From: Deltaproteobacteria bacterium
Lineage (GTDB): Bacteria > Desulfobacterota > Desulfuromonadia > Geobacterales > DSM-12255
Direction of reading: 5' to 3'
Assembly: GCA_021849045.1 (NCBI GenBank)
Contig: JAJZTK010000004.1
Coordinates: forward strand, 1 to 64,000
Length of the DNA stretch: 64,000 bases
The notes beneath the pieces were generated by a model. That model did not search any database. It had not been told where the DNA came from and saw nothing but the letters and a program-made list of their open reading frames with translations. A program made the position numbers and the translations under genes. Shown here in pieces: positions 46,085 to 55,443 of the stretch. How positions within the stretch are numbered: the first letter of the stretch is position 1; each line of letters starts with the position of its first letter.

Positions 46085-46702
46085 CTACTCAACGCTTTTC
46101 AACGCATGTGCAATTCCGTCCGCTGTTATCTCGTTTCCACCGACCAGTGTCCTGGTCTTTTTAGTTTTCGTATTGAAAAACACCAGGGTAGGGGTGGCGG
46201 CAACCTTGAACTGGCCGGCAATGGCCTGGAATTTCCCCATCTGCTGGGTGACATCCATGAAACTCAGTTGCCTGTAGTTGACCTTCAAAGGGGCGATAGC
46301 CGCCGAGATGTCAGCCACGGTCGGGTTTTTCGTTTTTTTTGCCACGCCGAAGAGTGCCTTGCGAAGTTGCAGGTACTTCTCCTTTTCGTAGGCCGCAAAG
46401 GAGAGATGATAGGGGGTGAAATTCATCGATTCGGGATAAATCGGTTTATCAACGAAGGTGACTTTCGCCTTCTGGGTAAGGGTGGGAATAGCCGCCTCGA
46501 CTATCGGCTCTACCTTCATGCAGATCGGACAGAACCAATCTGAAAAGATATAGATCTCCACGTTGTTTTTCGTCTTGCCGAAGGAGAAATCGTGCTGGAT
46601 GGCAGCAGCTTCCCTCTCCGGGAACCCGGCGAAGGAGACGAGAAGGGTGGCAACGACGGTCAGGGACAGCAGCAGAGTTTTGAAGGCATGGTGTCTGTTC
46701 AT
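46085..46702 (-). CDS. DsbA-like thioredoxin-fold protein (CPIC)
   Basis: Signal peptide; IYIFSDWFCPICMKVEPIV, AATPTLVFFN. Confidence 0.75.
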   Translation of the reverse strand: MNRHHAFKTLLLSLTVVATLLVSFAGFPEREAAAIQHDFSFGKTKNNVEIYIFSDWFCPICMKVEPIVEAAIPTLTQKAKVTFVDKPIYPESMNFTPYHLSFAAYEKEKYLQLRKALFGVAKKTKNPTVADISAAIAPLKVNYRQLSFMDVTQQMGKFQAIAGQFKVAATPTLVFFNTKTKKTRTLVGGNEITADGIAHALKSVE

Positions 46703-46716
46703 GTTTCAGAAATCCT

Positions 46717-47205
46717 TTAGTTCGATTCTGTCAGATGCATTGCCGAACCGAGCGGGGCATGATATTGGGTTGTGTCGAAATGACCGCAGTGTTCATCCCG
46801 GTTGCCGAACGCCTCTTTCATGACATGTGCGAAGGCTATGTGGTCAAGAGGTTTGTTGAGGTAAGCGGTGATGCCGAGTTCGAGACACTCATTCCTGTCG
46901 CGTTCGCGGGATGAGGATGTGAGGACCACGACCGGAAGGTTGGCAAGGTGTTCCGTCCTGCGAAGGATGCGAATGAAGTCAATACCGTTGAGCCTGGGCA
47001 GATTGATGTCGACCAGGAGCACTCTGGGGAGGTGCGAGCCGGTCCTGTCGCCTTCCAATGCCTGCCGGAGATGATTGAAGGCCGAGACCCCGTTCTTTTT
47101 GACCATTACGTTACTGATGTCGAGTTTACTGAGCGCATGGAGAGTGAGAAAAGCATCGTCAGGATGGTCTTCGACAAGGAGGATCGGGAACTCGTTCATA
47201 TTCAT
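46717..47205 (-). CDS. Response regulator (Rcp1-like)
   Basis: PILLVEDHPDDAFLTLHAL...VLLVDINLPRLNG...AYLNKPLD. Confidence 0.85.
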   Translation of the reverse strand: MNMNEFPILLVEDHPDDAFLTLHALSKLDISNVMVKKNGVSAFNHLRQALEGDRTGSHLPRVLLVDINLPRLNGIDFIRILRRTEHLANLPVVVLTSSSRERDRNECLELGITAYLNKPLDHIAFAHVMKEAFGNRDEHCGHFDTTQYHAPLGSAMHLTESN

Positions 47206-47253
47206 ACAATATGCCTTTAATGTTGCTGCTGCCAGCCGCCAGCAGATGGTTTG

Positions 47254-47457
47254 TCATACGGCACAGCAGTATTCCTCCGGGTCGAGATCGGCGGTGGCGA
47301 TGCAGACACCGGGCAGCTGGTCGTGCAGCCGCTTGACCGTCACCATGGCGGAGAGGATCAGGCCTTCCATCTTGAGACGTTCTCCCTGCTGGAATGCCTG
47401 ATGCAATTCGTTGAGAACCGCATGGGTGAGAATATGCAGATTGTCCGGGGTGTTCAT
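47254..47457 (-). CDS. Small hypothetical protein (67 aa)
   Basis: MNTPDNLHILTHAVLNELHQAFQQGERLKMEGLILSAMV..., C-terminal part of a longer frame. Confidence 0.4.
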   Translation of the reverse strand: MNTPDNLHILTHAVLNELHQAFQQGERLKMEGLILSAMVTVKRLHDQLPGVCIATADLDPEEYCCAV

Positions 47458-47706
47458 ATAAATCTCTCCATTGAGCCTCTTGCATCTACTTTTACAAAAG
47501 GCTCCTCGTATATGGTTGCTGTTGTCTGGATTATAGAAGGTAAATATTTCAGATGCATTGAGGCCTTGTGACAAAGTGGAAAAAAGTTGCAACAGGTATA
47601 CATCGCACGCAAATCTCTCTTGGTAATACGATCCAATATTGGGTACAATCACGCGGCAACAGAGCTTTCTGCCGGCAATTTCCAGTCGTACGCGCATTGC
47701 CGACCA

Positions 47707-48897
47707 ATGGGATTCATGTACCTGCTCACCAGAATTCGAAATACGTTTACAGCCGCTGGCAGGCAGGGCGCCTTTCTGGCCAACCTCCTCATCGGTGGGG
47801 CCATAGCCTTTTTCGTGTATTTCATCCAACAGACCGGTCTGATCGAGCTTCTGCTGAACCGCATTTTGTACCTGTTGCTCCTTGCCATAGGCACGGTCAT
47901 CCGTTACAAGCAGTTTCACGCCCTGTCTTTGTCAGGCCTGCTCGTTGACGCTGTAATCATCTTCCTGGCTGCAGGGTGTTGGACATACCTGAAAACAGTG
48001 CCGGCCAGAATTCTGTACAATGGCCTGCTGTTACTGGCACTGATACCACTGACGTTTGTCTTGTCCAATCGGTATGGCATCTTCAGCAGCGGACTTCCCA
48101 TCGTTATTGGCATACTAGTCGCAATCCTCCTGGATGCCACCAACGACCTGGCGAAGAACAGGTTCCGGCAGCGGATTGCCGAAGAAAAGCAGGAGGCGGA
48201 ATACAGCATCGTCCGCCATCTGGCCCACAACGTCAAACCGAGCCTGCAGATTGTCCGATCACCTCTGGTTGCTCTGCAGGGTTTGATGGCTGAACGTGGG
48301 CTCATGGATGTCGAGCTCTCGCGTCGTCTGGACGGTTCCCGGGAGACCGTGGGCGAAGCTCTGGTCAATGCTATTGCCAGTCTTGGCCAAATCAACGGCA
48401 TCATCGATAATACACGCAAGCTGGTGACACGGGAGATCAACCGGGAGGAGTTCCGGGAGGTGGAACTGAAGGGGCTGCTGGAAAAGGATGTTTTCCCTCT
48501 CCATTCCGGCGGAAAGTTCCGTCTCGTTGTTGAGGGTTCAGCGGTAACGTTGCGTCTACATCGCGACTCATTTGTCGAGGCAGTCAATAATCTCCTGCGA
48601 AACGCCGACGTTCACGGGTTTCCCGCGTATCGTCCCAATGCCGAAGTCCGATTTCTGCTCCGCCAGACCAGAAAAAATGTCGTAATCGATTACGTTAACA
48701 ACGGCCGGCCGTTTCCGGCCAACCTTTCCACTGAGGAATTTCTCTCCTTTGGCAGAAAAAGCGTTGAGAGTCCCGGTGAGGGATTGGGCGGTGCCTGGGT
48801 CGGCAAGGTGATCGAGGCCCATGGCGGGATGTTCGAGGTCGTCCGGGACGGGGAGCCGGTCCACTTTCGCATTACACTCCCCAAGAGAGGAAACTGA
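47707..48897 (+). CDS. Membrane sensor kinase-like protein with atypical H-box and HATPase
   Basis: Several TM helices; IVRHLAHNVKPSLQIVRSPL; VNNLLRNADVHGF, GEGLGGAWVGKVIEAHGG. Start uncertain (ORF opens at 47587). Confidence 0.65.
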   Translation: MGFMYLLTRIRNTFTAAGRQGAFLANLLIGGAIAFFVYFIQQTGLIELLLNRILYLLLLAIGTVIRYKQFHALSLSGLLVDAVIIFLAAGCWTYLKTVPARILYNGLLLLALIPLTFVLSNRYGIFSSGLPIVIGILVAILLDATNDLAKNRFRQRIAEEKQEAEYSIVRHLAHNVKPSLQIVRSPLVALQGLMAERGLMDVELSRRLDGSRETVGEALVNAIASLGQINGIIDNTRKLVTREINREEFREVELKGLLEKDVFPLHSGGKFRLVVEGSAVTLRLHRDSFVEAVNNLLRNADVHGFPAYRPNAEVRFLLRQTRKNVVIDYVNNGRPFPANLSTEEFLSFGRKSVESPGEGLGGAWVGKVIEAHGGMFEVVRDGEPVHFRITLPKRGN

Positions 48898-49796
48898 TGG
48901 CCTACTCTGGACAGCCGGATATCCGGATGCTGGTGATAGACGATAACCGACCGTACGTTGAGGCTCTGCACCGTGATGCCCAGCGTTTTGGCATTGTGCT
49001 GACGCATGGAGGCAGCCTGGAGGAGGGGCGGGAATTATTCGAGCAACAGGACGCCTGGTCACTGGCCGGGGTCATCCTGGACGTGAAATGCCTCAAGGAG
49101 CGACATCAGCAGGTGCCGGATAACAGTTTCATCACCGCAGCGGTGCGTTATTTCAGCGAAAGGGCGCCCCATCTGCCGATGGTGGTCCTGACCGGTGAGC
49201 CAGACCAGTACCGTAACCTCAAGGAGCTCTATGCCGGCACCATGCGGGTTTTTTCCAAGGGGCGGGACGAGGAGGAGATGCTTATCTTCCTCCGCCAGGA
49301 AGCGGGGCGGTTGGACTATGTGCGGATCAGCGGCAGTCATCCGGAGGTCTTTGCAACCGTGCGTATCTACCTGGGGAGCGAGGCCGAACAGGAACTGCTG
49401 AGTTGCCTGCGGGATATGGCCAGCACCGATATGACGACTATCAAGAATACCCTTGGGTGCCTCAGGCGTCTCCAGGAGCGGCTCTATATCACCCTGAGCC
49501 GTAGCGACGAAAACCTGGTGCCGGTGCAGTTCGTCAGCGGCGAGGTAAATGTGGTGTCAAGCTATAAACATCTTTCAGAAAAAGGGGTTGTTGAACGCTA
49601 CAAGATCATCGACCGTTTCGCCGAGTTGGTATATAAGATAGCAAGCGATAACGGTTCCCATACCCCCTATGCCAATCCCAAATACCCTCCGACCCCTTAC
49701 ACCGTACAGGCGGTAACGTTCGCCTTTCTTGATCTGATGCTCTGGTTCGGGGATCTGATGTCGCGAAAAAGTAACCAACCTGTCACCCGAACGTGA
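48897..49796 (+). CDS. Receiver-like protein with uncharacterised C-terminal domain
   Basis: IRMLVIDDNRPYVEALHRDAQ...GVILDVKCL...VFSKGRDEEEML; TGATG overlap with the kinase gene. Confidence 0.65.
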   Translation: MAYSGQPDIRMLVIDDNRPYVEALHRDAQRFGIVLTHGGSLEEGRELFEQQDAWSLAGVILDVKCLKERHQQVPDNSFITAAVRYFSERAPHLPMVVLTGEPDQYRNLKELYAGTMRVFSKGRDEEEMLIFLRQEAGRLDYVRISGSHPEVFATVRIYLGSEAEQELLSCLRDMASTDMTTIKNTLGCLRRLQERLYITLSRSDENLVPVQFVSGEVNVVSSYKHLSEKGVVERYKIIDRFAELVYKIASDNGSHTPYANPKYPPTPYTVQAVTFAFLDLMLWFGDLMSRKSNQPVTRT

Positions 49797-49873
49797 CATC
49801 AAGTGCGATATAGTTAGAAATCTGCCATTGTCATGGCGTGGCTAACTATACAGGTTTGGGGGGTAAGTTGCGT

Positions 49874-50509
49874 ATGAGGGTTATTGGGGGCTTGTTGTTC
49901 GCTCTGGTACTGATGACGGGAGCAACCCCGGCTGAAGCGAATTACACCATTGCCGGAGAGTTTACCGGGACTGCTGACTATTTCTCCGGCGCAAGGGATT
50001 TCTTTCTGAACCCAAGCCCCCTGGACGTTGACAAGGTGGTCGGCTCCATAACACTCAATGCAATGACTGCCCAATTTGCCGGTAGCGACGTTGTCGGGTA
50101 TTCGGGGACCGCCGATTACAGCCTGTCGCTTATCGGTTTGGGTGGTCAGTTGCTCTACAAGTATAGTGGGACGGGGAGCGACGCGTATTACAGTGTCGAC
50201 AATGGAACAGGCAGCACAACAGCCACATCCGGGTTTGGCATATCCTCCGCAAACATCGGGACTTCCTTTGGCAAGAATTTTCAACCTTTTTGGTTTTCTG
50301 TTTCAGATTTCACCACTGTTCCGAACAGGTTCGAGCTGGCATTCAAATCCCTCGACGGCAAAACCGGCTCCATTCAAGGTAGCTTCCTCACCACGTCAGT
50401 AACCGTCACACCTGCGCTGCCCACACCCGTTCCCGCCGCACTGCCGCTTTTCGCTTCCGGTCTGGCCGGCCTTGGATTTCTGCGGAGAAGGTCCGGATTT
50501 ACCTGGTAA
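49874..50509 (+). CDS. PEP-CTERM sorting-domain exported protein
   Basis: Signal peptide MRVIGGLLFALVLMTGATPAEA; C-term PTPVPAALPLFASGLAGLGFLRRR. Confidence 0.85.
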   Translation: MRVIGGLLFALVLMTGATPAEANYTIAGEFTGTADYFSGARDFFLNPSPLDVDKVVGSITLNAMTAQFAGSDVVGYSGTADYSLSLIGLGGQLLYKYSGTGSDAYYSVDNGTGSTTATSGFGISSANIGTSFGKNFQPFWFSVSDFTTVPNRFELAFKSLDGKTGSIQGSFLTTSVTVTPALPTPVPAALPLFASGLAGLGFLRRRSGFTW

Positions 50510-50580
50510 AATCAGTTCCACGAAGTTTGCCCGAGGACGGACGGTAAAGCTTCGCACAATTACAGATTGGAATTGGCCAA

Positions 50581-50607
50581 AGGCATGCTTACCAGCGTGC
50601 CTTTTTA
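50581..50607 (+). terminator. Rho-independent terminator after PEP-CTERM gene
   Basis: AGGCATGC-TTACCA-GCGTGCCTTTTTATT. Confidence 0.65.
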
Positions 50608-50743
50608 TTTGGTGCGCCCGATAATTGACGTCCTCTTGTTTCTAAGATAGCTTTAAATCTGAATCCGTCACGAATCCACGTTAAAGATATGCCGTGATCG
50701 ACTGCAAATGCACTATCAGCCACGTGTCGTGTGAGGTTTCCGA

Positions 50744-52516
50744 TTGCCTGCCCATGAAACCGCCACAACCTTGATCAGACACACCCGCACACGCGGAGTG
50801 CGCCGCTGGTTGCCCGGCCTGGCGATGCTTAACCGCTATAGTCGCAACCGCTTTTCTCAGGACCTCGTAGCAGGTCTGGTGCTTACATCACTCCTTGCTC
50901 CAGTGGGTATGGGGTATGCCGAAGCAGCCGGCCTGTCCGCCATCTACGGGCTGTATGCCACTATTATCCCATTGCTTGTGTACGCCGTATTCGGGCCAAG
51001 CCGAATTCTGGTGCTGGGCCCGGATTCGGCGCTCACCGCCCTTATAGCCGCAACCGTATTGCCACTGGCCAGCGGGGATGCCATACGCGCGGCGGAACTC
51101 GCTGCACTTCTTGCCATCATTTCGGGTCTGTTGTGCGTGGTCGCAGGTCTCGCCAGGTTCGGTTTCATAACCGATCTGCTTTCCAAACCGATTCGCTACG
51201 GGTACATGAACGGCATTGCGCTCACCTTGTTGATTGGTCAACTCCCCAAGGTTTTGGGTTTTTCCGTAAATGGCGGCAATCTTTGCCACTCAACAAACGA
51301 ACTTTTCAAAGGCGTTGTCATCGGTCGGATCAACTGGACAGCGTGTGCCATTGGAGTATCCAGCCTGGCCGTTATTTTCGCTCTGAAGCGTTGGGCGCCG
51401 CGCATCCCGGGCGTACTGGTCGCGGTGGTCGGATCTACCATGGCTGTCGCTCTGTTGGACCTGAACACAAAGGCCCATATTGCGGTAGTCGGAGCGCTGC
51501 CACAGGGATTGCCGGGTTTCAGCCTTCCGCATGTCACGGTTGTCGAATTCACCACCCTGTGCACCGGAGCTGTGGCAATCGCCCTGGTCTCAATTACCGA
51601 CATGAGCGTGCTGTCGCGAATCTATGCGTTGCGTGGAGGTTATTATGTCGATGACAATCAGGAATTGATCGCCCTCGGTATCGCCAACATAACTACCGGA
51701 CTCTTTCAAAGTTTTTCGGTGAGCAGCAGTGCCTCGCGCACACCGGTGGCCGAAGCAGCGGGAGCAAAGTCACAGATTACCGGTGTGATAGGTGCATTGT
51801 GCATTGCCGTACTGTTGATCTATGCGCCAACGTTGATGATGTATGTCCCCACTGCGGTCCTTGGTGCAATCGTCATTTCCGCCTGCAGTTCGATAGTTGA
51901 GGTGTACGATGTCAAACGCCTCTATTACCTGCGGCGCGGTGAGTTTTACCTGTCGATGGTCTGTTTTCTGGGAGTTGCCTCGCTCGGGGTCATACAGGGT
52001 ATTTTCATTGCTGTGGGGTTGGCGCTGCTGGTTTTTGTCTGGCGTGCCTGGCGACCATACTGTGCGGTTCTGGGTCGTGTCGACGGTATGAAGGGGTATC
52101 ACGACATCACGCGCCATCCTGAAGGACGACAGATCCCCGGACTGGTTCTGTTCCGCTGGGATGCTCCGCTGTTCTTCGCAAACGCTGAGTTTTTCCGCGA
52201 GCAGGCACTCAGGGCAGTATCCGGAGCACCGACCCCAACCAGATGTATTGTTGTCGCCGCCGAACCCGTAACAGACGTTGATATAACGGCTGCCGACGTG
52301 CTGGCCGAACTGGAAGATGAGCTGCAGCGGGCCGGGATCGAGCTATGGTTTGCACAGATGAAAGGCCCGGTCAAGGATCATCTCAAGCGCTATGGCCTCT
52401 TCACCAAACTCGGCACGGAGAACTTTTTCCCGACAATCGGGCAGGCGGTGGATAACTACATTATCCGGTATCGAGTCATCTGGCGTGATTGGGAAGATGA
52501 ACAAACGAGGAGATAG
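50744..52516 (+). CDS. SulP-family anion permease with STAS domain
   Basis: DLVAGLVLTSLLAPVGMGYAEAAGL, YGLYATIIPLLVYAVFGPSR, SVSSSASRTPVAEAAGAKSQ; STAS-like C-term. Confidence 0.9.
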   Translation: MPAHETATTLIRHTRTRGVRRWLPGLAMLNRYSRNRFSQDLVAGLVLTSLLAPVGMGYAEAAGLSAIYGLYATIIPLLVYAVFGPSRILVLGPDSALTALIAATVLPLASGDAIRAAELAALLAIISGLLCVVAGLARFGFITDLLSKPIRYGYMNGIALTLLIGQLPKVLGFSVNGGNLCHSTNELFKGVVIGRINWTACAIGVSSLAVIFALKRWAPRIPGVLVAVVGSTMAVALLDLNTKAHIAVVGALPQGLPGFSLPHVTVVEFTTLCTGAVAIALVSITDMSVLSRIYALRGGYYVDDNQELIALGIANITTGLFQSFSVSSSASRTPVAEAAGAKSQITGVIGALCIAVLLIYAPTLMMYVPTAVLGAIVISACSSIVEVYDVKRLYYLRRGEFYLSMVCFLGVASLGVIQGIFIAVGLALLVFVWRAWRPYCAVLGRVDGMKGYHDITRHPEGRQIPGLVLFRWDAPLFFANAEFFREQALRAVSGAPTPTRCIVVAAEPVTDVDITAADVLAELEDELQRAGIELWFAQMKGPVKDHLKRYGLFTKLGTENFFPTIGQAVDNYIIRYRVIWRDWEDEQTRR

Positions 52517-52518
52517 CG

Positions 52519-54012
52519 ATGTTTGAATCTGCGGAACTTGGTCACAGGATCGACAAGGCTACCTATAAAAGGGAGGTGCCGGCTGTGCGCGAGGCCCTTC
52601 TGGACGCCCAGATAGACCTTCTGCAGTCGAAAAGGTTTCCGGTAATTATCCTGATCGCCGGCGTCGATTGCGCCGGCAAGGGTGAAACTGTCAACATTCT
52701 CAATGAATGGATGGACCCACGCCACATCGAAACCCACGCCATTCGCGACCTGACCGACGAAGAGCTGGAACGCCCCCCCATGTGGCGATACTGGCGCGAT
52801 CTCCCGCCAAAAGGGAAGATCGGTATATTCATCGGTACCTGGTACTCAAGCCCGTTGATTGAAAACGTCTATGGTGACATCAAGAACGCCGAGCTCGACC
52901 AGCGTCTGGAGCGGATCATTCGCTTCGAAAAAGTGCTCTGTGATGAGGGTGCGCTAATACTTAAATTCTGGCTTCACCTCTCTGAAAAACAGCAGAAAAA
53001 GCGCCTGAACTCCCTTGAAAAGGACCCCGGCACACGGTGGCGGGTTACCGATACCGACTGGAAAAACTTCAAGCTGTACGACCGGTTTCATCAGGTGTCC
53101 GAGCGGATGCTGCGGGTCACCAGCAGTGCAGAAGCCCCCTGGCATATTGTCGAAGGGAGCGACCCGCGCTATCGTTACCTCACCATCGGCACGGTCATTC
53201 TTCAGGCCCTGCAACAACGATTGGGCTCCACGAACGGTTCGAAGAAAGAAGAACCGTTTCCGCCGACCACGTTGGCCATCGACGGGCTGCGCATCATTCA
53301 GACGCTTGACCTTGGGAAAAAACTGGGAAATGGAACGTATGACAAGGAGCTTGAAAAGTGGCAGGGGAAACTCAATCTTCTCTCCAGGCATTCCCGTTTC
53401 AGGAAACTGTCGGCTGTCGTGGTCTTTGAAGGAAACGATGCAGCCGGCAAAGGGGGGGCGATCCGGCGCATCACGCAGGCACTGGATGCCCGTCACTACA
53501 GGGTAACTCCCATTGCGGCACCAACCGAAGAAGAAGCGAGTCAACCATATCTCTGGCGCTTTTGGCGCCATCTTCCGCACCGGGGGAGATTTGCCATATT
53601 CGATCGCTCCTGGTACGGCCGGGTACTGGTGGAAAGGGTCGAAGGGTACTGTTCCCATGCCGACTGGATGCGGGCTTATGGCGAGATCAACGATTTTGAG
53701 GAACAGCTGGTCCGGCACAATACGGTTATTGTCAAATTCTGGCTCGCCATCGACAAGGAAGAGCAGTTCAAACGCTTCAATGAGCGGGAGAAGATCGGCT
53801 TCAAGCGTTTCAAGATCACTGGGGACGACTGGCGAAACCGTGAAAAATGGGATGAATACGAGCTGGCGGTCTGTGACATGATTGACCGTACCAGCACGGA
53901 AATTGCCCCGTGGACCCTTGTCGAGGCAAACGATAAAAACTATGCGCGTATCAAGGTGTTAAAAACCCTCTGTCAGTCTATAGAGGCGTGCCTGGAGAAA
54001 TCCAGGCACTGA
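52519..54012 (+). CDS. pap: Polyphosphate:AMP phosphotransferase (two PPK2 domains)
   Basis: IILIAGVDCAGKGETVNILNEWMDPRHIE and VVFEGNDAAGKGGAIRRITQALDARHYRV: duplicated PPK2 modules. Confidence 0.9.
   Translation: MFESAELGHRIDKATYKREVPAVREALLDAQIDLLQSKRFPVIILIAGVDCAGKGETVNILNEWMDPRHIETHAIRDLTDEELERPPMWRYWRDLPPKGKIGIFIGTWYSSPLIENVYGDIKNAELDQRLERIIRFEKVLCDEGALILKFWLHLSEKQQKKRLNSLEKDPGTRWRVTDTDWKNFKLYDRFHQVSERMLRVTSSAEAPWHIVEGSDPRYRYLTIGTVILQALQQRLGSTNGSKKEEPFPPTTLAIDGLRIIQTLDLGKKLGNGTYDKELEKWQGKLNLLSRHSRFRKLSAVVVFEGNDAAGKGGAIRRITQALDARHYRVTPIAAPTEEEASQPYLWRFWRHLPHRGRFAIFDRSWYGRVLVERVEGYCSHADWMRAYGEINDFEEQLVRHNTVIVKFWLAIDKEEQFKRFNEREKIGFKRFKITGDDWRNREKWDEYELAVCDMIDRTSTEIAPWTLVEANDKNYARIKVLKTLCQSIEACLEKSRH
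53988..54009. terminator. Possible hairpin at the 3' end of pap
   Basis: GTGCCTGG-AGAAAT-CCAGGCAC, no T tract. Confidence 0.35.
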
Positions 54013-54023
54013 GTGCGTATCGC

Positions 54024-55355
54024 CTATTTGGAGTAACCGCTTAGAAACGCCTGTAGATCCTCAATCTGCTGGGTGGTGAGGTATATTCCCCGGTGTCCGG
54101 AGGCGAATTTGTCCCGGACGAGCGCCGCCTTGTTCAGCAGTGACGGCCTGCCGACCGTGTCGTTGCTGCTGAGCGTGTGGCAGCCGCCGCATCGACCTTC
54201 GTACACCTTCTTCCCCTCCATGTCCGGAAAAACAAGCATTGACGTCAATACAGTCCCGGTGGAGATCTTCTGCTGCTTGTAGATATCGTCGTACAGTTCC
54301 GTTTTCACGATCTTGAACGCGTCAGCGGTGACGGTCGACAGGTTGGCATAGGAGACGATGCAGCGCAGGGTGAGAAATTCGCCGTCGACGAAGCCGTTCA
54401 GGGACGAGAGTTCCAGGGTCAGCTCGTTGTTGGTTGTCGACAGGGAGGGGAGGGGGTAGACAGTTGCCCCTGAGGCGCTGCCCGAGGGTATTGCCGTGTT
54501 GACCGCTGCCGTCCCCTGGTCGACGGTCACCCCGAGGGGGAGCCTGATGGTGGTCTTGAGCCGCTTGACCGGGATGCCGGACGGCAGGCCGGTCAACTGC
54601 AGGGTGAGACGGGCATTGCCCGGTTTGGTGTAGGTGACCGGAGTCGGGAGTCCGGCGCTGTTCAGGGTACCGCTGGCGAGGTTTTCGAGCACTGCAGAGA
54701 AGACAACGGCGCCGCTGCTCCGGTTGATGATGGTTACGCTGCCGTTGGCGATGTTTATTGCAGCGTCGTCGAATAGTCCGTCCAGCCCCTGGTGGTTAAC
54801 CTGGTACGCGGCGGTGAAAGGATTGAGTGTATCGGCGCCGTACAGGGCAAGGAGCGGTTGAAGGGCCTTCTGCAGATCGGCGGTCAATCGTGGCAGTTGG
54901 TTGGCGATGATCTGCAGGCTGGCCCGGTTATGGCTGGAATAGAGCGAGAAGAGGTCGGCCCTGTTTTGGGTGCCTGACGCGCCGGCGACCAGCAGGTCGG
55001 TCAGGGGATTCACCTGCACGCTCCCAGGGGATGTGGCAAATGAGTAAAGGGTAACGGCGCTGCCGGATGCGGTCCCGACCGCCTTGACGAGCAAGGGAGG
55101 GGTCAGACCGTCGACGGCTACGAAGAACGTGCCGTCCTGGTTGATAGGGGCACTGGTTTTCCTGGTTGGATAGGACGAGTCCGTGATGTAGACGGTGCCG
55201 GTCAGGGGGGCGCCGGCGGCGGCAATCCCTTCGAGCAGCGCCCCGGTTGTCTGGGCCGTCGGGGATGTGCTACCCGAACCGCCGCTGCAGGCGGCCAGCA
55301 GTAGGGACAGGACCAGTCCCAGGGCATAACGGCCCGGATGCTGAAAGAACTTCAT
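54024..55355 (-). CDS. Lipoprotein with C-terminal monohaem c-type cytochrome motif
   Basis: LSLLLAACSGGSG lipobox; YEGRCGGCHTLSSNDTVGRPSLLNKAALV. Confidence 0.75.
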   Translation of the reverse strand: MKFFQHPGRYALGLVLSLLLAACSGGSGSTSPTAQTTGALLEGIAAAGAPLTGTVYITDSSYPTRKTSAPINQDGTFFVAVDGLTPPLLVKAVGTASGSAVTLYSFATSPGSVQVNPLTDLLVAGASGTQNRADLFSLYSSHNRASLQIIANQLPRLTADLQKALQPLLALYGADTLNPFTAAYQVNHQGLDGLFDDAAINIANGSVTIINRSSGAVVFSAVLENLASGTLNSAGLPTPVTYTKPGNARLTLQLTGLPSGIPVKRLKTTIRLPLGVTVDQGTAAVNTAIPSGSASGATVYPLPSLSTTNNELTLELSSLNGFVDGEFLTLRCIVSYANLSTVTADAFKIVKTELYDDIYKQQKISTGTVLTSMLVFPDMEGKKVYEGRCGGCHTLSSNDTVGRPSLLNKAALVRDKFASGHRGIYLTTQQIEDLQAFLSGYSK

Positions 55356-55443
55356 AACGACTCCTTGCTCCGATGAAAAGGGGGAAGCAGGCAATACCCG
55401 TTTCCCCCCTTGCGGTGACGCTATTCGTCTGATGTCGGGCGTA

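Noticed and set aside
49782-49799. TGTCAC-CCGAAC-GTGACA inverted repeat upstream of the PEP-CTERM gene
   Set aside because: Short arms, overlaps the end of the preceding CDS, no second copy noticed; could be an operator but too weak to claim
49800-49873. Sigma-54 promoter for the PEP-CTERM gene
   Set aside because: No convincing TGGCAC-N5-TTGC match found
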